Positions 1 through 9,797 of a stretch of 64,000 nt of DNA are shown here, piece by piece. Numbering within the stretch: position 1 is the stretch's first letter; every line of letters starts with the position of its first letter. The stretch is taken from the NCBI RefSeq assembly GCF_000011205.1, contig NC_003106.2, forward strand, positions 1,192,001 through 1,256,000, written 5' to 3'. Below the pieces are notes generated by a model. The model was not told where the DNA came from, did not search any database, and saw only the letters and a program-made list of their open reading frames with translations. This stretch comes from Sulfurisphaera tokodaii str. 7 (GTDB lineage Archaea > Thermoproteota > Thermoprotei_A > Sulfolobales > Sulfolobaceae). The translations under genes were made by a program, and so were the position numbers.

Positions 1-240
1 ATTCATTGTACATTCACAATTGGAGAGACTAAGGAGTTTATACCACGGACTTAATGGAGATAATGACATATAATCAATTATTTCTTCATAAAATTATTCT
101 AACTCTATGAGAAAATTATAACTAGAAAGGAAACCTGAATCACCCTACGGTATAAAGATTATAAAATAAGAACAGATTGAGATATTAATAAATAACGTAA
201 TTTATGAAAGCTTAATTATTTCTCTTTTTATTTTTATTTT

Positions 241-1734
241 ATGGTAAGTTATTATGAGGTTGTAAGAAGTTTTAGCTGGAAGGAGATCGAAAAAACAATA
301 GATATTTCATCACTAGTAGACCATGAGGGGGTAGCTGTAATTAGATTTAGTAAAGAAGGAAAAGAACAAATTACTTTCCAAGAACTTAAAGATAAAGCGT
401 TAAGGCTTGCTTCTTATCTGAAGCATATAGCTGGTGTTAAGAAGGGAGATGTAATATCAGTTTTAGCTTCTAAGAAAATTGAGCAAGTTATAGTCCTCTT
501 AGCCAGTCTCTATATAGGAGCTTTGTATCAGCCCTTATTTACAGCCTTTGGACCTAAGGCTATAGAAATTAGGACTAGAGATAAAAAACCTAAAGTGTTA
601 TTTTATCAAGATGATCAAAAAGAGAAGGTAAGTGAAGGAGTACCACTTTCAAAGCTTGATGAGTTAACATCTTACGGGAGATTAGAAGAGATAGAAAGGC
701 TAAGCTGGAACGATCCAATTATTTTACTTTATACTTCTGGGAGTACTGGTTTACCTAAAGGAGCATTAATATCTAAGAGGCTTTTACTTAACACATACGT
801 ATATATGAAATACGGAATTGGGTTAAGAGAGAATGATATTTTCTGGAATGGTGCTGATCCTGGCTGGGCATATGGTCTCTATTATGGAATTATAGGCCCA
901 TTGCTTTTCGGCAAGACTGTAATATTCCTAGATGAGCCTTTCGATGCAGAAAGAACAATGGAGTTTCTTGAAGAAAACAAAATAACAAATTTCGCATGGG
1001 CACCTACTACATATAGGATTATATCGAGGTCTGTGAAAAGGAAGTACGATTTAAGGCTTGAAAGAGCTAGCTCTGCAGGAGAACCCCTTAATCCAGAGGT
1101 AATAAAGTGGTTTAAAGATAATTATAATGTGATTGTGAAAGACCATTATGGTCAGACTGAAGTAGGGATGGTAGTGTATAATGGTTGGGGTTATGATTAT
1201 GAGTTAAAGATAGGTAGTATGGGGTTACCAGCACCAGGTTATGAGGTGGATATTATAGAAGAGAATATAGCTGTAAAGAAGACTTCTCCAGGATTTCATT
1301 TTCTAGGATATTTGAATAATCCTGAGAAAACGCAAGAAGCTTTCAGAGGAGATTGGTATTTAACTGGTGATGTAGCATCTAAAGATCAAGACGGATACTT
1401 CTGGTTTATTGGTAGAAAGGATGATGTAACTAAGGTGTCTGGATATAGGATTGGACCTTTTGAAGTAGAGAGTGTGCTATTAGAGCATCCAGCTATCCTT
1501 GAATCTGCAGTAGTTGCTGATGAAGATCCTATTAGGGGGCACGTTCTCCACGCATATATAGTTCTTAAACCCGGATATACTCCAAGTGAAGAGCTAAAAA
1601 AGGAGATAATAGAGTTTGTTAAGAGTCGTTACTCTAAGACTGTGCATTTAGAGAGGGTGGATTTCATCGATAAATTACCGAAAACCGAAAGTGGAAAAAT
1701 ACAAAGGTATTTACTTAAGAAAAAGATAAGTTAA
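241..1734 (+). CDS. AMP-forming acyl-CoA synthetase (acetyl-CoA synthetase-like)
   Basis: Adenylate-forming enzyme that would activate a short or medium carboxylic acid with ATP and CoA. The phosphate-binding loop LLYTSGSTGLPKGA is near residue 160, the YGQTE core motif near 300, the hinge region DGYFWFIGRKDD near 385, and the C-terminal catalytic lysine motif PKTESGKIQR near 480. At 497 aa it is much shorter than typical acetyl-CoA synthetases (about 650 aa), so acetate is not certain; propionate or a longer acid fits equally well. There is no Shine-Dalgarno site before the ATG. An AT-rich box (GAAAGCTTAATTA, 205-217) lies about 28 bp upstream, which suggests a leaderless transcript. No operon partner is visible. 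Family assignment is firm; substrate is unknown. Confidence 0.85.
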   Translation: MVSYYEVVRSFSWKEIEKTIDISSLVDHEGVAVIRFSKEGKEQITFQELKDKALRLASYLKHIAGVKKGDVISVLASKKIEQVIVLLASLYIGALYQPLFTAFGPKAIEIRTRDKKPKVLFYQDDQKEKVSEGVPLSKLDELTSYGRLEEIERLSWNDPIILLYTSGSTGLPKGALISKRLLLNTYVYMKYGIGLRENDIFWNGADPGWAYGLYYGIIGPLLFGKTVIFLDEPFDAERTMEFLEENKITNFAWAPTTYRIISRSVKRKYDLRLERASSAGEPLNPEVIKWFKDNYNVIVKDHYGQTEVGMVVYNGWGYDYELKIGSMGLPAPGYEVDIIEENIAVKKTSPGFHFLGYLNNPEKTQEAFRGDWYLTGDVASKDQDGYFWFIGRKDDVTKVSGYRIGPFEVESVLLEHPAILESAVVADEDPIRGHVLHAYIVLKPGYTPSEELKKEIIEFVKSRYSKTVHLERVDFIDKLPKTESGKIQRYLLKKKIS

Positions 1735-2437
1735 TTGTTAACCTTATGTTTAGTATAAAAAGTGTGCAAAATAGTAAAAGATGCTTAAGCTCGTATTATA
1801 ATTAATATCAATATCATTTTTTAATTTTTATAAAAATAAACACTAAAATATAAATTATTTATATCATAAATAACAATTTTTGATTATTCATTCTATCTAT
1901 GTTTTAATAATCTCATAGTTGGTGAGAATGAAGCTGAGGTTTCTATTATAGTCATAAGCATTGATTCTTTAATCTCATTAGACATAGGATCTCTGAGCTT
2001 CGCTATTGTAATATGATCAAAGAGATCTGCGAGACTTATATAATTTCTTTCCATTTTATCCCTATTTGCCAAGAATACTTACCCCTTTTTAAGCACGTTT
2101 TTTAACTTGTCAATTTTTTACTTAAAGCCTGAGCTATTAATGCGCGTATGTCTCTTCTATTGTAGTTTTCCTTGAGTTTTCTGCAATTTAGTAACTTAGT
2201 TTCTTCTTATGCTTAACGCATTTACTCCTTGTAGAGGTATACTTCATTATAGTAATTTAGGGTATGTTAAATAGCACTAAGAAAAGTATTAGTCTTATCG
2301 AATATAGATATGAAGATTAATAAACATGGATATAAGACTGGATAATTTATATAAAATAGTGAAGGATTTAAGTAATGACGGATATGAGTTTTTTGGGTAA
2401 AAACTTATATATTGTATGATAAGTAGTTTTTTAAAAA
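1735..2437. other. 703-bp gap with decayed coding fragments
   Basis: No intact recognised gene lies here. Two short minus-strand open stretches look protein-like: a complete 53-codon frame at 1893-2054 and a start-less 33-codon frame at 2102-2203 rich in Lys, Arg, Leu and Ala (ending with residues like RALIAQALSKK). Between and around them the DNA is AT-rich with many stops. This fits erosion of one or more former genes, but I cannot name the parent family. The last 40 bp contain the promoter region of the gene starting at 2438 (AAAAACTTATATATTG, TATA-like, 2399-2414). Confidence 0.45.
1893..2054 (-). CDS. Small ORF, 53 aa, possible gene fragment
   Basis: Reading from the ATG at 2054, the product begins MERNYISLADLFDHITIAKL and ends RLLKHR before a TAG stop. 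It is hydrophilic with a plausible helical pattern and no membrane segment. A longer form from a TTG six codons upstream is possible. I do not recognise it. It sits alone in a gap that also has a second broken frame (2102-2203), so it may be a surviving piece of a larger decayed gene rather than a working small gene. Confidence 0.35.
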   Translation of the reverse strand: MERNYISLADLFDHITIAKLRDPMSNEIKESMLMTIIETSASFSPTMRLLKHR

Positions 2438-2821
2438 ATGAAATTTCCTAGGCTCATTGCAGGCATAACTGGAATAGCGTGGAGTATTTTGCATTTAACA
2501 GTCGGATATAATGCTGCAACTATTGCTGCTCATGTAGTTGGTAAGGCTTCTTTTATCTTTGCAATTTACTCTGAATATTTCGGATTTAATTCAGCATTAT
2601 ATTTATTTGAAGCTTATGAAATTTTGACTTATAGCAAGAAATTGCTGCCATATTTTTTCTTATTGGATTCGTGGAATACTTTTCTGATAATTTATACTCA
2701 TTTATTTCCAGCACCTTTTTTAGGAAAAGTTTTGCCAATTATTCCTCAAGTTCCTATAGCTATTGTTTTTGACGTAATTTTACTTGCAACTATTCTTTAC
2801 TTAATGGTGAGAGAGAAATGA
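2438..2821 (+). CDS. Small membrane protein, unknown function
   Basis: A 127-aa protein with about four hydrophobic segments: residues 5-35, 38-60, 68-90 and 100-123, ending with a charged tail (MVREK). No catalytic motif is seen and I do not recognise the family. The start ATG follows a T/A-rich stretch with a TATA-like element about 25-30 bp upstream, so it is probably leaderless. Its stop overlaps the start of the next gene in an ATGA junction, so the two form a two-gene operon and may act together at the membrane. Confidence 0.65.
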   Translation: MKFPRLIAGITGIAWSILHLTVGYNAATIAAHVVGKASFIFAIYSEYFGFNSALYLFEAYEILTYSKKLLPYFFLLDSWNTFLIIYTHLFPAPFLGKVLPIIPQVPIAIVFDVILLATILYLMVREK

Positions 2822-3225
2822 TTTCTGAGAGGATTAAAAGTAATAGACTTATTGCAAGATTTGTAAGAAAACCAGAACTATTTATTCCTTTAACTTATCA
2901 TTTTCATATTTTCGAGAAGAGTGATGAGAATAAATATGTAGTTTTTCTTTACCCTAGAGAAGATACTAGAAACGTTAAGGTCGAAGAATATCTTCAGAAA
3001 TTTCTCTTGATCCATTCAATATCCTCCTCTGACATAACTTATTTACTAGATAATGATAAGGGAATCACTTATAAGATTCATGTTAGTTTATCGTTTAAGG
3101 ATAGTTATGTAAATATAGGTGTTTTTAGTGAGAAAAAGGGATTGTTTAAGTCACTGCCTATTTCTGAGGATCACATTCTATCTCATATTATTGATAATTT
3201 AAGGTATTTAAGTGAGGAAGAGTAA
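2818..3225 (+). CDS. Hypothetical protein, 135 aa
   Basis: A soluble, charged protein with no cysteine cluster or nucleotide-binding motif. It begins MISERIKSNRLIARFVRKPE and alternates beta-like and charged stretches. The start overlaps the stop of the upstream membrane-protein gene by 4 nt (ATGA), so the two are translationally coupled. I do not recognise the family; it may be a cytoplasmic partner of the membrane protein. Confidence 0.6.
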   Translation: MISERIKSNRLIARFVRKPELFIPLTYHFHIFEKSDENKYVVFLYPREDTRNVKVEEYLQKFLLIHSISSSDITYLLDNDKGITYKIHVSLSFKDSYVNIGVFSEKKGLFKSLPISEDHILSHIIDNLRYLSEEE

Positions 3226-3562
3226 TAGTATTCTGATTTGTAATATTTGCAGAAATTATATTATATCTTAGTGAAGACTTATAGAATAAAGTTCTATGAA
3301 AAATATTATTAATCAACAAATCTTAATGAATTATTTTTCTATATTATATTAGATATACAAATATATGTGATTATAGAATATAATATATTAATAATCTATG
3401 TGTTATAGAATTATTAACTAACAAATCAATAATCGTGTAAGAAATTAAATATCTTCTTCAAATAGATAAAAAAGTCTATTTATTCTATCACTAACTAAAT
3501 AAAAACTCTTACAGCCTATTAAAATATGTTTTCTTATAAACCCTTTATGAGTTTTTATTTTT
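3226..3562. other. AT-rich intergenic region with lplA promoter
   Basis: The 337-bp stretch is extremely AT-rich and holds no credible gene. An imperfect direct repeat is visible: ATTATTAATCAACAAATC near 3307 and ATTATTAACTAACAAATC near 3412, about 105 bp apart, each preceded by an ATAGAAT-like segment. At the 3' end TTCTTATAAACC (3533-3544) is a good TATA box about 26 bp before the lplA ATG at 3563, pointing to a leaderless transcript for the lipoate operon. Confidence 0.5.
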
Positions 3563-4285
3563 ATGAGACTTATAATTGAAGGTGGCGAACGTGGAGAGAG
3601 ACAAATGGCTCTTGATGAGACTATGCTTCTGCTTCTTACTAAGGATTTAATACCAGAAACCGTTAGGTTCTGGAATTTTAAACCTACAACTTTAACGCTA
3701 GGTAGATTTTTGGCAGTAAAGGATTGGGTTAATGAGGAAGAATTGAGACGTTTTAATTTCCCCTTAATAAGACGTTTTACCGGTGGTGGTCCGGCTTTAC
3801 ATGACGAAAATGGTGAAATTACTTGGAGTGTTGCTATCAAGGGTAATGATTTAATGAAGGCTTATCAAACTATTGCTAAAGCGTTAATTAACGCTCTTTC
3901 TCATTTTGATTTGAAGGGAGAGTTTTCTCCGATAAATGATATTGTTGTTCAGGGTAAGAAGATTGTTGGAATGGCTGGGGCTATTAAGAGGAATTCTATT
4001 TTAGTTCATGGTACTTTTATGTATGCTACAAACCCAGAGTTTATGAGGGTCATTAAGTCTCCAAAGGTTAAGGAGGCTGAAAGAGGTGAGGCTAAGTCTA
4101 GAGTTACTACTGTTTCTTTACTTTTGGGTTATAATATATCAAGGAGTGAGGCTTTAGAGGCTTTAATTGAGGGTTTTAAGTCTGTTTTTAATCTTGAGGA
4201 TGGTGAGTTAACTGACATAGAGAAGGAGTTTAGTGAATCATTAAGGTTTAAATATACTAATCCTCAATGGACTTATTTGAGATGA
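3563..4285 (+). CDS. lplA: Lipoate-protein ligase, catalytic subunit
   Basis: Large domain of a split lipoate/octanoate ligase, which adenylates the fatty acid and transfers it to the lysine of an acceptor protein. Visible signatures are MALDETMLLLL near residue 13, the ligand-binding loop RRFTGGGPALHDENGEITW near residues 70-90, and NDIVVQGKKIVGMAGAIKR near 130-145, with the catalytic lysine in GKKIVGMAG. The length (240 aa) covers the catalytic domain only; the small accessory domain is a separate gene (4267-4500), as in Thermoplasma LplA/LplB. It opens a four-gene operon with lplB, lipS1 and lipS2. GcvH at 15443-15862 is the likely acceptor. Confidence 0.88.
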   Translation: MRLIIEGGERGERQMALDETMLLLLTKDLIPETVRFWNFKPTTLTLGRFLAVKDWVNEEELRRFNFPLIRRFTGGGPALHDENGEITWSVAIKGNDLMKAYQTIAKALINALSHFDLKGEFSPINDIVVQGKKIVGMAGAIKRNSILVHGTFMYATNPEFMRVIKSPKVKEAERGEAKSRVTTVSLLLGYNISRSEALEALIEGFKSVFNLEDGELTDIEKEFSESLRFKYTNPQWTYLR

Positions 4286-4500
4286 TTTGTGAAAAGGTGT
4301 TTAGGTCTAGGGCCGGAAAGACTGTTATTTTGAGGGTCTATGATAATAATGTTGAGGTTACTGGTGATTTCTTCACTACTGATGATGATTTGAGATTGAT
4401 AGAAGATAGTTTAAGTAAAGGTAAGAGACCCAATGCTTTTATTTTAGGTGTTGATATTGATGAGTTATATGAGAAGTTCTTAGAGTGTGTCAAAAAATGA
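4267..4500 (+). CDS. lplB: Lipoate-protein ligase, accessory subunit
   Basis: A 77-aa protein matching the small C-terminal domain that bacterial LplA carries fused. It begins MDLFEMICEKVFRSRAGKTV and contains an alternating strand-helix pattern. In archaeal split ligases this subunit is needed for the adenylation step. The start ATG lies 19 nt inside the 3' end of lplA, so the two chains are translationally coupled in a 1:1 fashion. Identification rests on size, position between lplA and lipS1, and sequence pattern. Confidence 0.8.
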   Translation: MDLFEMICEKVFRSRAGKTVILRVYDNNVEVTGDFFTTDDDLRLIEDSLSKGKRPNAFILGVDIDELYEKFLECVKK

Positions 4501-5312
4501 AAGTTCTACTTTCTTCGGGTACTTACTACTATTTAAAAAGGGGTATAAAGGTTAGTGAGACTGCTTATGCTTTACAATATGGTGGTTGTGAAGGTAAGTG
4601 TAAGTTCTGTACGCAATCTGTCTTATCTAATGCTGATAAGACTTATTTATCTAGGGTTAAGTGGTATTTAGTTGATTTTAATGATGAGACTGCTGAAAAA
4701 CTTTCCATTTTTTCCCGTTTTTGTTTACAAACTGTAATAAAGAAGGGTTTTGTTGATGAGGTTATTGATATTCTTAAGCTTACTAGAAATAAGCATAAAT
4801 CTGTTACCATAACCCCCATAGAGGTAAGCTATTTGTATAAATTTAAGGAGTTAAATGTTGACTATTTAGGCGTTGGTTTGGATACTGTTAAGAGGCTTTG
4901 GGATTATGTTGGTAAGCCTTATACTTTTGATGAGTATATGAAATTTATAAAGGAAGCTGTTAGAGTCTTTGGAAGGGGTCATGTTTACGCTCATTTAATA
5001 GTTGGTCTTGGTGAGACTGATGATGAATTAATTAGTTTAATGAAAGAGTTAAAAGATATTGGTGCTGAGGTTGCTTTGTTTGCTTTTACCCCGGTTAAGG
5101 GTACTCCTTTTGAGAATTTAGAGAGACCTTCTCTTGAAAGGTATAGGCACATTCAAAGAATGAGATACATAATATTTGAGGGAAAGAATTCTAAGCTTGC
5201 ATACCTAACATCTGGTTGTCCATCTTGTGACAGACCTTATTATAATGAAGATCCTAGAGATAAGTTGTATAATATTCCTTTGAGGGATTTCCGTTGGTAT
5301 ATGGGTTCGTAA
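4497..5312 (+). CDS. lipS1: Radical-SAM lipoyl synthase component LipS1
   Basis: A radical SAM enzyme with the CX3CX2C cluster motif CEGKCKFC near residue 31, and C-terminal cysteines in TSGCPSCDRPYYNEDPRDK that can hold an auxiliary iron-sulfur cluster. With LipS2 it replaces LipA: the pair inserts two sulfur atoms into protein-bound octanoate, as shown for the Thermococcus kodakarensis homologues. I chose the ATG at 4497, which overlaps the lplB stop as ATGA; a GTG at 4485 gives four more residues. The order lplA-lplB-lipS1-lipS2 matches the known sLpl(AB)-LipS1/S2 clusters. No LipA or LipB is seen in the window. Confidence 0.87.
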   Translation: MKVLLSSGTYYYLKRGIKVSETAYALQYGGCEGKCKFCTQSVLSNADKTYLSRVKWYLVDFNDETAEKLSIFSRFCLQTVIKKGFVDEVIDILKLTRNKHKSVTITPIEVSYLYKFKELNVDYLGVGLDTVKRLWDYVGKPYTFDEYMKFIKEAVRVFGRGHVYAHLIVGLGETDDELISLMKELKDIGAEVALFAFTPVKGTPFENLERPSLERYRHIQRMRYIIFEGKNSKLAYLTSGCPSCDRPYYNEDPRDKLYNIPLRDFRWYMGS

Positions 5313-5314
5313 TT

Positions 5315-6130
5315 TTGAGAAAATTTTCTGTTATAAGCATATCTGGTGGTTCTTGTTCTTTAAGTTGCACATATTGTAATTCAACATATATAAAGAGTAT
5401 GGAGCCTGCTATTTCTGAAGAAGAATTTTACAAAATCTTAAAGAAGAAGTATGAAAGAGGGGTTAAGGGGTTTTTAATTAGTGGTGGTTTTGATCCACAA
5501 GGGAGGTTACTGAATCTCAAAAGAATATTACCGGTTATGAAAAGGGTTAAAAGAGAGTTCGAAGATGTGATTTTTAATATTCATCCTGGGTTAGTAGAAA
5601 GGGAATTAATAGAGGAAATGTCTGATGTTGTCGATATTGTGGATTACGAGTTTGCTTACTCACTAAGAGCTTTTGAAAATAAGGGGATAAAGAGGAATAG
5701 GGAGGATTATATTAAAGTTTTGGAAGATTTTATAACTAGGGGTCCTAAATATATTGTTCCCCATATAATTTTAGGTTTTCCTAATGATGATATTGAGGAG
5801 AGTATTAAAATTGCTTCTTCTATGAAACCTTATCTTGTTAATTTCTTAGTCCTCATACCTACTAAAGGTACTCCCTCGGAGAATTTTGGTATCCCTCAGA
5901 TTTCTGATATTATTAAATATGTTGAGCTTGGTAGTAGGTTAATGAATGGAAAGGTTAGTATTGGTTGTATGAGACCTTATAAGATTAAGGATGAGTTAGA
6001 TAAGATAGTAGTAGAAAGAGGTCTTGTTGAGAGAATTTCTAATCCTTCCAGGAAATTATGGGGTTATTTAGATATGTATGATGCTTGCTGTAGTTTACCT
6101 TTAGAGTATTTAAATAAATTTAAACTTTAA
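5315..6130 (+). CDS. lipS2: Radical-SAM lipoyl synthase component LipS2
   Basis: Second radical SAM protein of the lipoyl synthase pair, with CX3CX2C in GGSCSLSCTYCNS close to the N terminus and further conserved cysteines near the C terminus (IGCMRP and DACCSL). The start is uncertain: TTG at 5315, two bases after the lipS1 stop, puts the cluster motif at the usual distance from the N terminus; a TTG at 5294 would overlap lipS1. The protein is the last of the operon. Function is inferred from the family and from the tight neighbourhood with lplA, lplB and lipS1. Confidence 0.85.
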   Translation: MRKFSVISISGGSCSLSCTYCNSTYIKSMEPAISEEEFYKILKKKYERGVKGFLISGGFDPQGRLLNLKRILPVMKRVKREFEDVIFNIHPGLVERELIEEMSDVVDIVDYEFAYSLRAFENKGIKRNREDYIKVLEDFITRGPKYIVPHIILGFPNDDIEESIKIASSMKPYLVNFLVLIPTKGTPSENFGIPQISDIIKYVELGSRLMNGKVSIGCMRPYKIKDELDKIVVERGLVERISNPSRKLWGYLDMYDACCSLPLEYLNKFKL

Positions 6131-8509
<2,379 letters not shown>

Positions 8510-8510
8510 A

Positions 8511-8552
8511 TATCCCCGAACATGTGTTCTGTGCATTTTAAGTTTTTAAATA
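8511..8552 (-). promoter_or_regulatory. nadA promoter and operator
   Basis: On the minus strand TATTTAAAAA (8543-8552) is a TATA box; about 25 bp downstream the repeat GAACA-CA-TGTTC (8518-8529) covers the predicted transcript start, followed by CGGGGAT (8511-8517), which can serve as ribosome site for the ATG at 8509. The 12-bp core is identical to the one in the nadB promoter, so the two genes are probably co-regulated. Confidence 0.7.
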
Positions 8553-8572
8553 TTACTATCGAAAATTTGTTT

Positions 8573-9403
8573 TTATGATTTATATACATCAAGAGAGAAG
8601 TCTAATGACCTTGAACTATGGGTTATATAACCACTTGAAATAATGTCAACCCCCGTTTTTGCATATTCAATTACATTATCTGGATTTATTCCGCCAGAAG
8701 CTTCTACTATTACTTTCCCTTTTAATTCATTTACTACTGGTATTATTTCTTCTGGTTTCATATTATCTAAAAGTATAGCATCTGCACCAGCTTGATATGC
8801 TTCTAATGCATCTTTTAAACTTGATACTTCAACCTCAATTTTTTTAGTAAAACTTGTTATTTCTTTAGCTCTCCTTATAGCTTCTTTTACACTTCCGATT
8901 AGAGCAATGTGATTATCTTTTATTAACACTGCATCGGAAAGATTAAATCTGTGAGGATCTCCTCCACCTACTTCAATTGCGTATTTTTCAAATACTCTTA
9001 AACCTGGAGTTGTTTTCCTGGTCCCAGCTATTCTAACATAAGGGTTTACACTCTTAGCCAGTCTTGTCATCAAGTGGGTTACTGTAGATATACCAGATAA
9101 TTTGCCTAATAGATTCAGTACTAATCTCTCTACTCCTAAGATTGTTTCTGCGTCTCCTTCTATCTCTAATACTATATCTTTTTTCTTTATTTGTGTTCCA
9201 TCTTTCATATAATTTTCTATCTTTATTCCTAAATATTCTAAGAAAGGAATAATGAACTTTTGACCGGCTAATATTCCCTCATCTTTAGATATTATTATGG
9301 CTTTACATTTTATCCCAGAAACTATTTTACTTGTCACGTCTTCTGGGTATGTGTCTTCTTCAAGTAATGATAAGAGTTTGTTTATCATTATTTGTTTTAT
9401 CAT
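8573..9403 (-). CDS. nadC: Nicotinate-nucleotide pyrophosphorylase (quinolinate phosphoribosyltransferase)
   Basis: Converts quinolinate and PRPP to nicotinate mononucleotide, third step of NAD synthesis. The diagnostic active-site block is [21 protein letters not shown] near residues 128-148, then [16 protein letters not shown], and [16 protein letters not shown] in the C-terminal barrel. Length 276 aa is normal. It begins the nadC-nadA pair on the minus strand. A second in-frame ATG at 9388 could be the true start. No exact copy of the nadA/nadB operator is seen upstream. Confidence 0.95.
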   Translation of the reverse strand: MIKQIMINKLLSLLEEDTYPEDVTSKIVSGIKCKAIIISKDEGILAGQKFIIPFLEYLGIKIENYMKDGTQIKKKDIVLEIEGDAETILGVERLVLNLLGKLSGISTVTHLMTRLAKSVNPYVRIAGTRKTTPGLRVFEKYAIEVGGGDPHRFNLSDAVLIKDNHIALIGSVKEAIRRAKEITSFTKKIEVEVSSLKDALEAYQAGADAILLDNMKPEEIIPVVNELKGKVIVEASGGINPDNVIEYAKTGVDIISSGYITHSSRSLDFSLDVYKS

Positions 9404-9507
9404 TTACGAAAAGTGAGTTATAGTGAAAATAAAAATTAGTCTTTAAAACATGTCGGTCAATCAAAGCAAAAATAAACTTTATATCTTATTTCGTAATATT
9501 TTTATTT

Positions 9508-9599
9508 GCCGCTGTAGCTCAGCCTGGTTAGAGCGCCGGCCTTGTAAGGGTAAAGGACAGGACAGCCGGCGGTCCGGGGTTCAAATCCCCGCAGCGGCT
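9508..9599 (+). tRNA. tRNA-Thr (anticodon TGT) with a 17-nt intron
   Basis: Folds as a full cloverleaf: acceptor GCCGCTG/CAGCGGC (7 bp), D stem GCTC/GAGC, anticodon stem CCGGC/GCCGG, variable CGGTC, T stem CGGGG/CCCCG with loop TTCAAAT, discriminator T. The anticodon loop is CTTGTA plus A with anticodon TGT; the intron is about 9547-9563, after position 37, the usual archaeal site. No CCA is encoded. A TATA box CTTTATAT (9477-9484) lies about 28 bp upstream and a T run starts at 9599. The 3' end overlaps a small minus-strand gene. Confidence 0.95.
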
Positions 9600-9727
9600 T
9601 TTTTCTCCCTCAAGTATCTTATTAAAGCCTCTCTTATTATTTCACTTCTGGTAATCCTATTGTTTAATGCATAGAGGTCTAGTTGTTGTAACAAATTCTC
9701 CTCTATTTTGAATGTAACTACTCTCAT
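9581..9727 (-). CDS. Ribbon-helix-helix (CopG/Arc-type) DNA-binding protein, 48 aa
   Basis: The product starts MRVVTFKIEENLLQQLDLYA, contains the helix-helix segment RITRSEIIREALIRYLREK and ends AAAGI. The pattern of one short strand (residues 2-8) followed by two helices with ITRSEIIREAL is typical of ribbon-helix-helix repressors, which bind palindromes as dimers. The last codons and the TGA stop lie inside the 3' part of tRNA-Thr on the other strand. It is transcribed in the same direction as nadC-nadA, about 180 bp upstream of nadC. Its target is unknown. Confidence 0.72.
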   Translation of the reverse strand: MRVVTFKIEENLLQQLDLYALNNRITRSEIIREALIRYLREKKAAAGI

Positions 9728-9797
9728 TTCTCATCAAGTAATACCTAAAAAGTGGATTATAAATAAGTCCAATTTGATATAAGTCAGAATAGAGAGA

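Noticed and set aside
3445-3840. 131-codon minus-strand frame over lplA
   Set aside because: It is antisense to the conserved LplA coding region and has no homologous features; an AT-rich shadow.
9404-9470. Half-site of the nad operator upstream of nadC
   Set aside because: Only a partial match (ACATGTTTT on the minus strand) is present, without the second arm; it is too short to call.
9450-9674. 74-codon plus-strand frame over the tRNA-Thr gene
   Set aside because: It reads straight through the tRNA cloverleaf, including its intron, and the flanking residues are low-complexity hydrophobic; the frame is chance.
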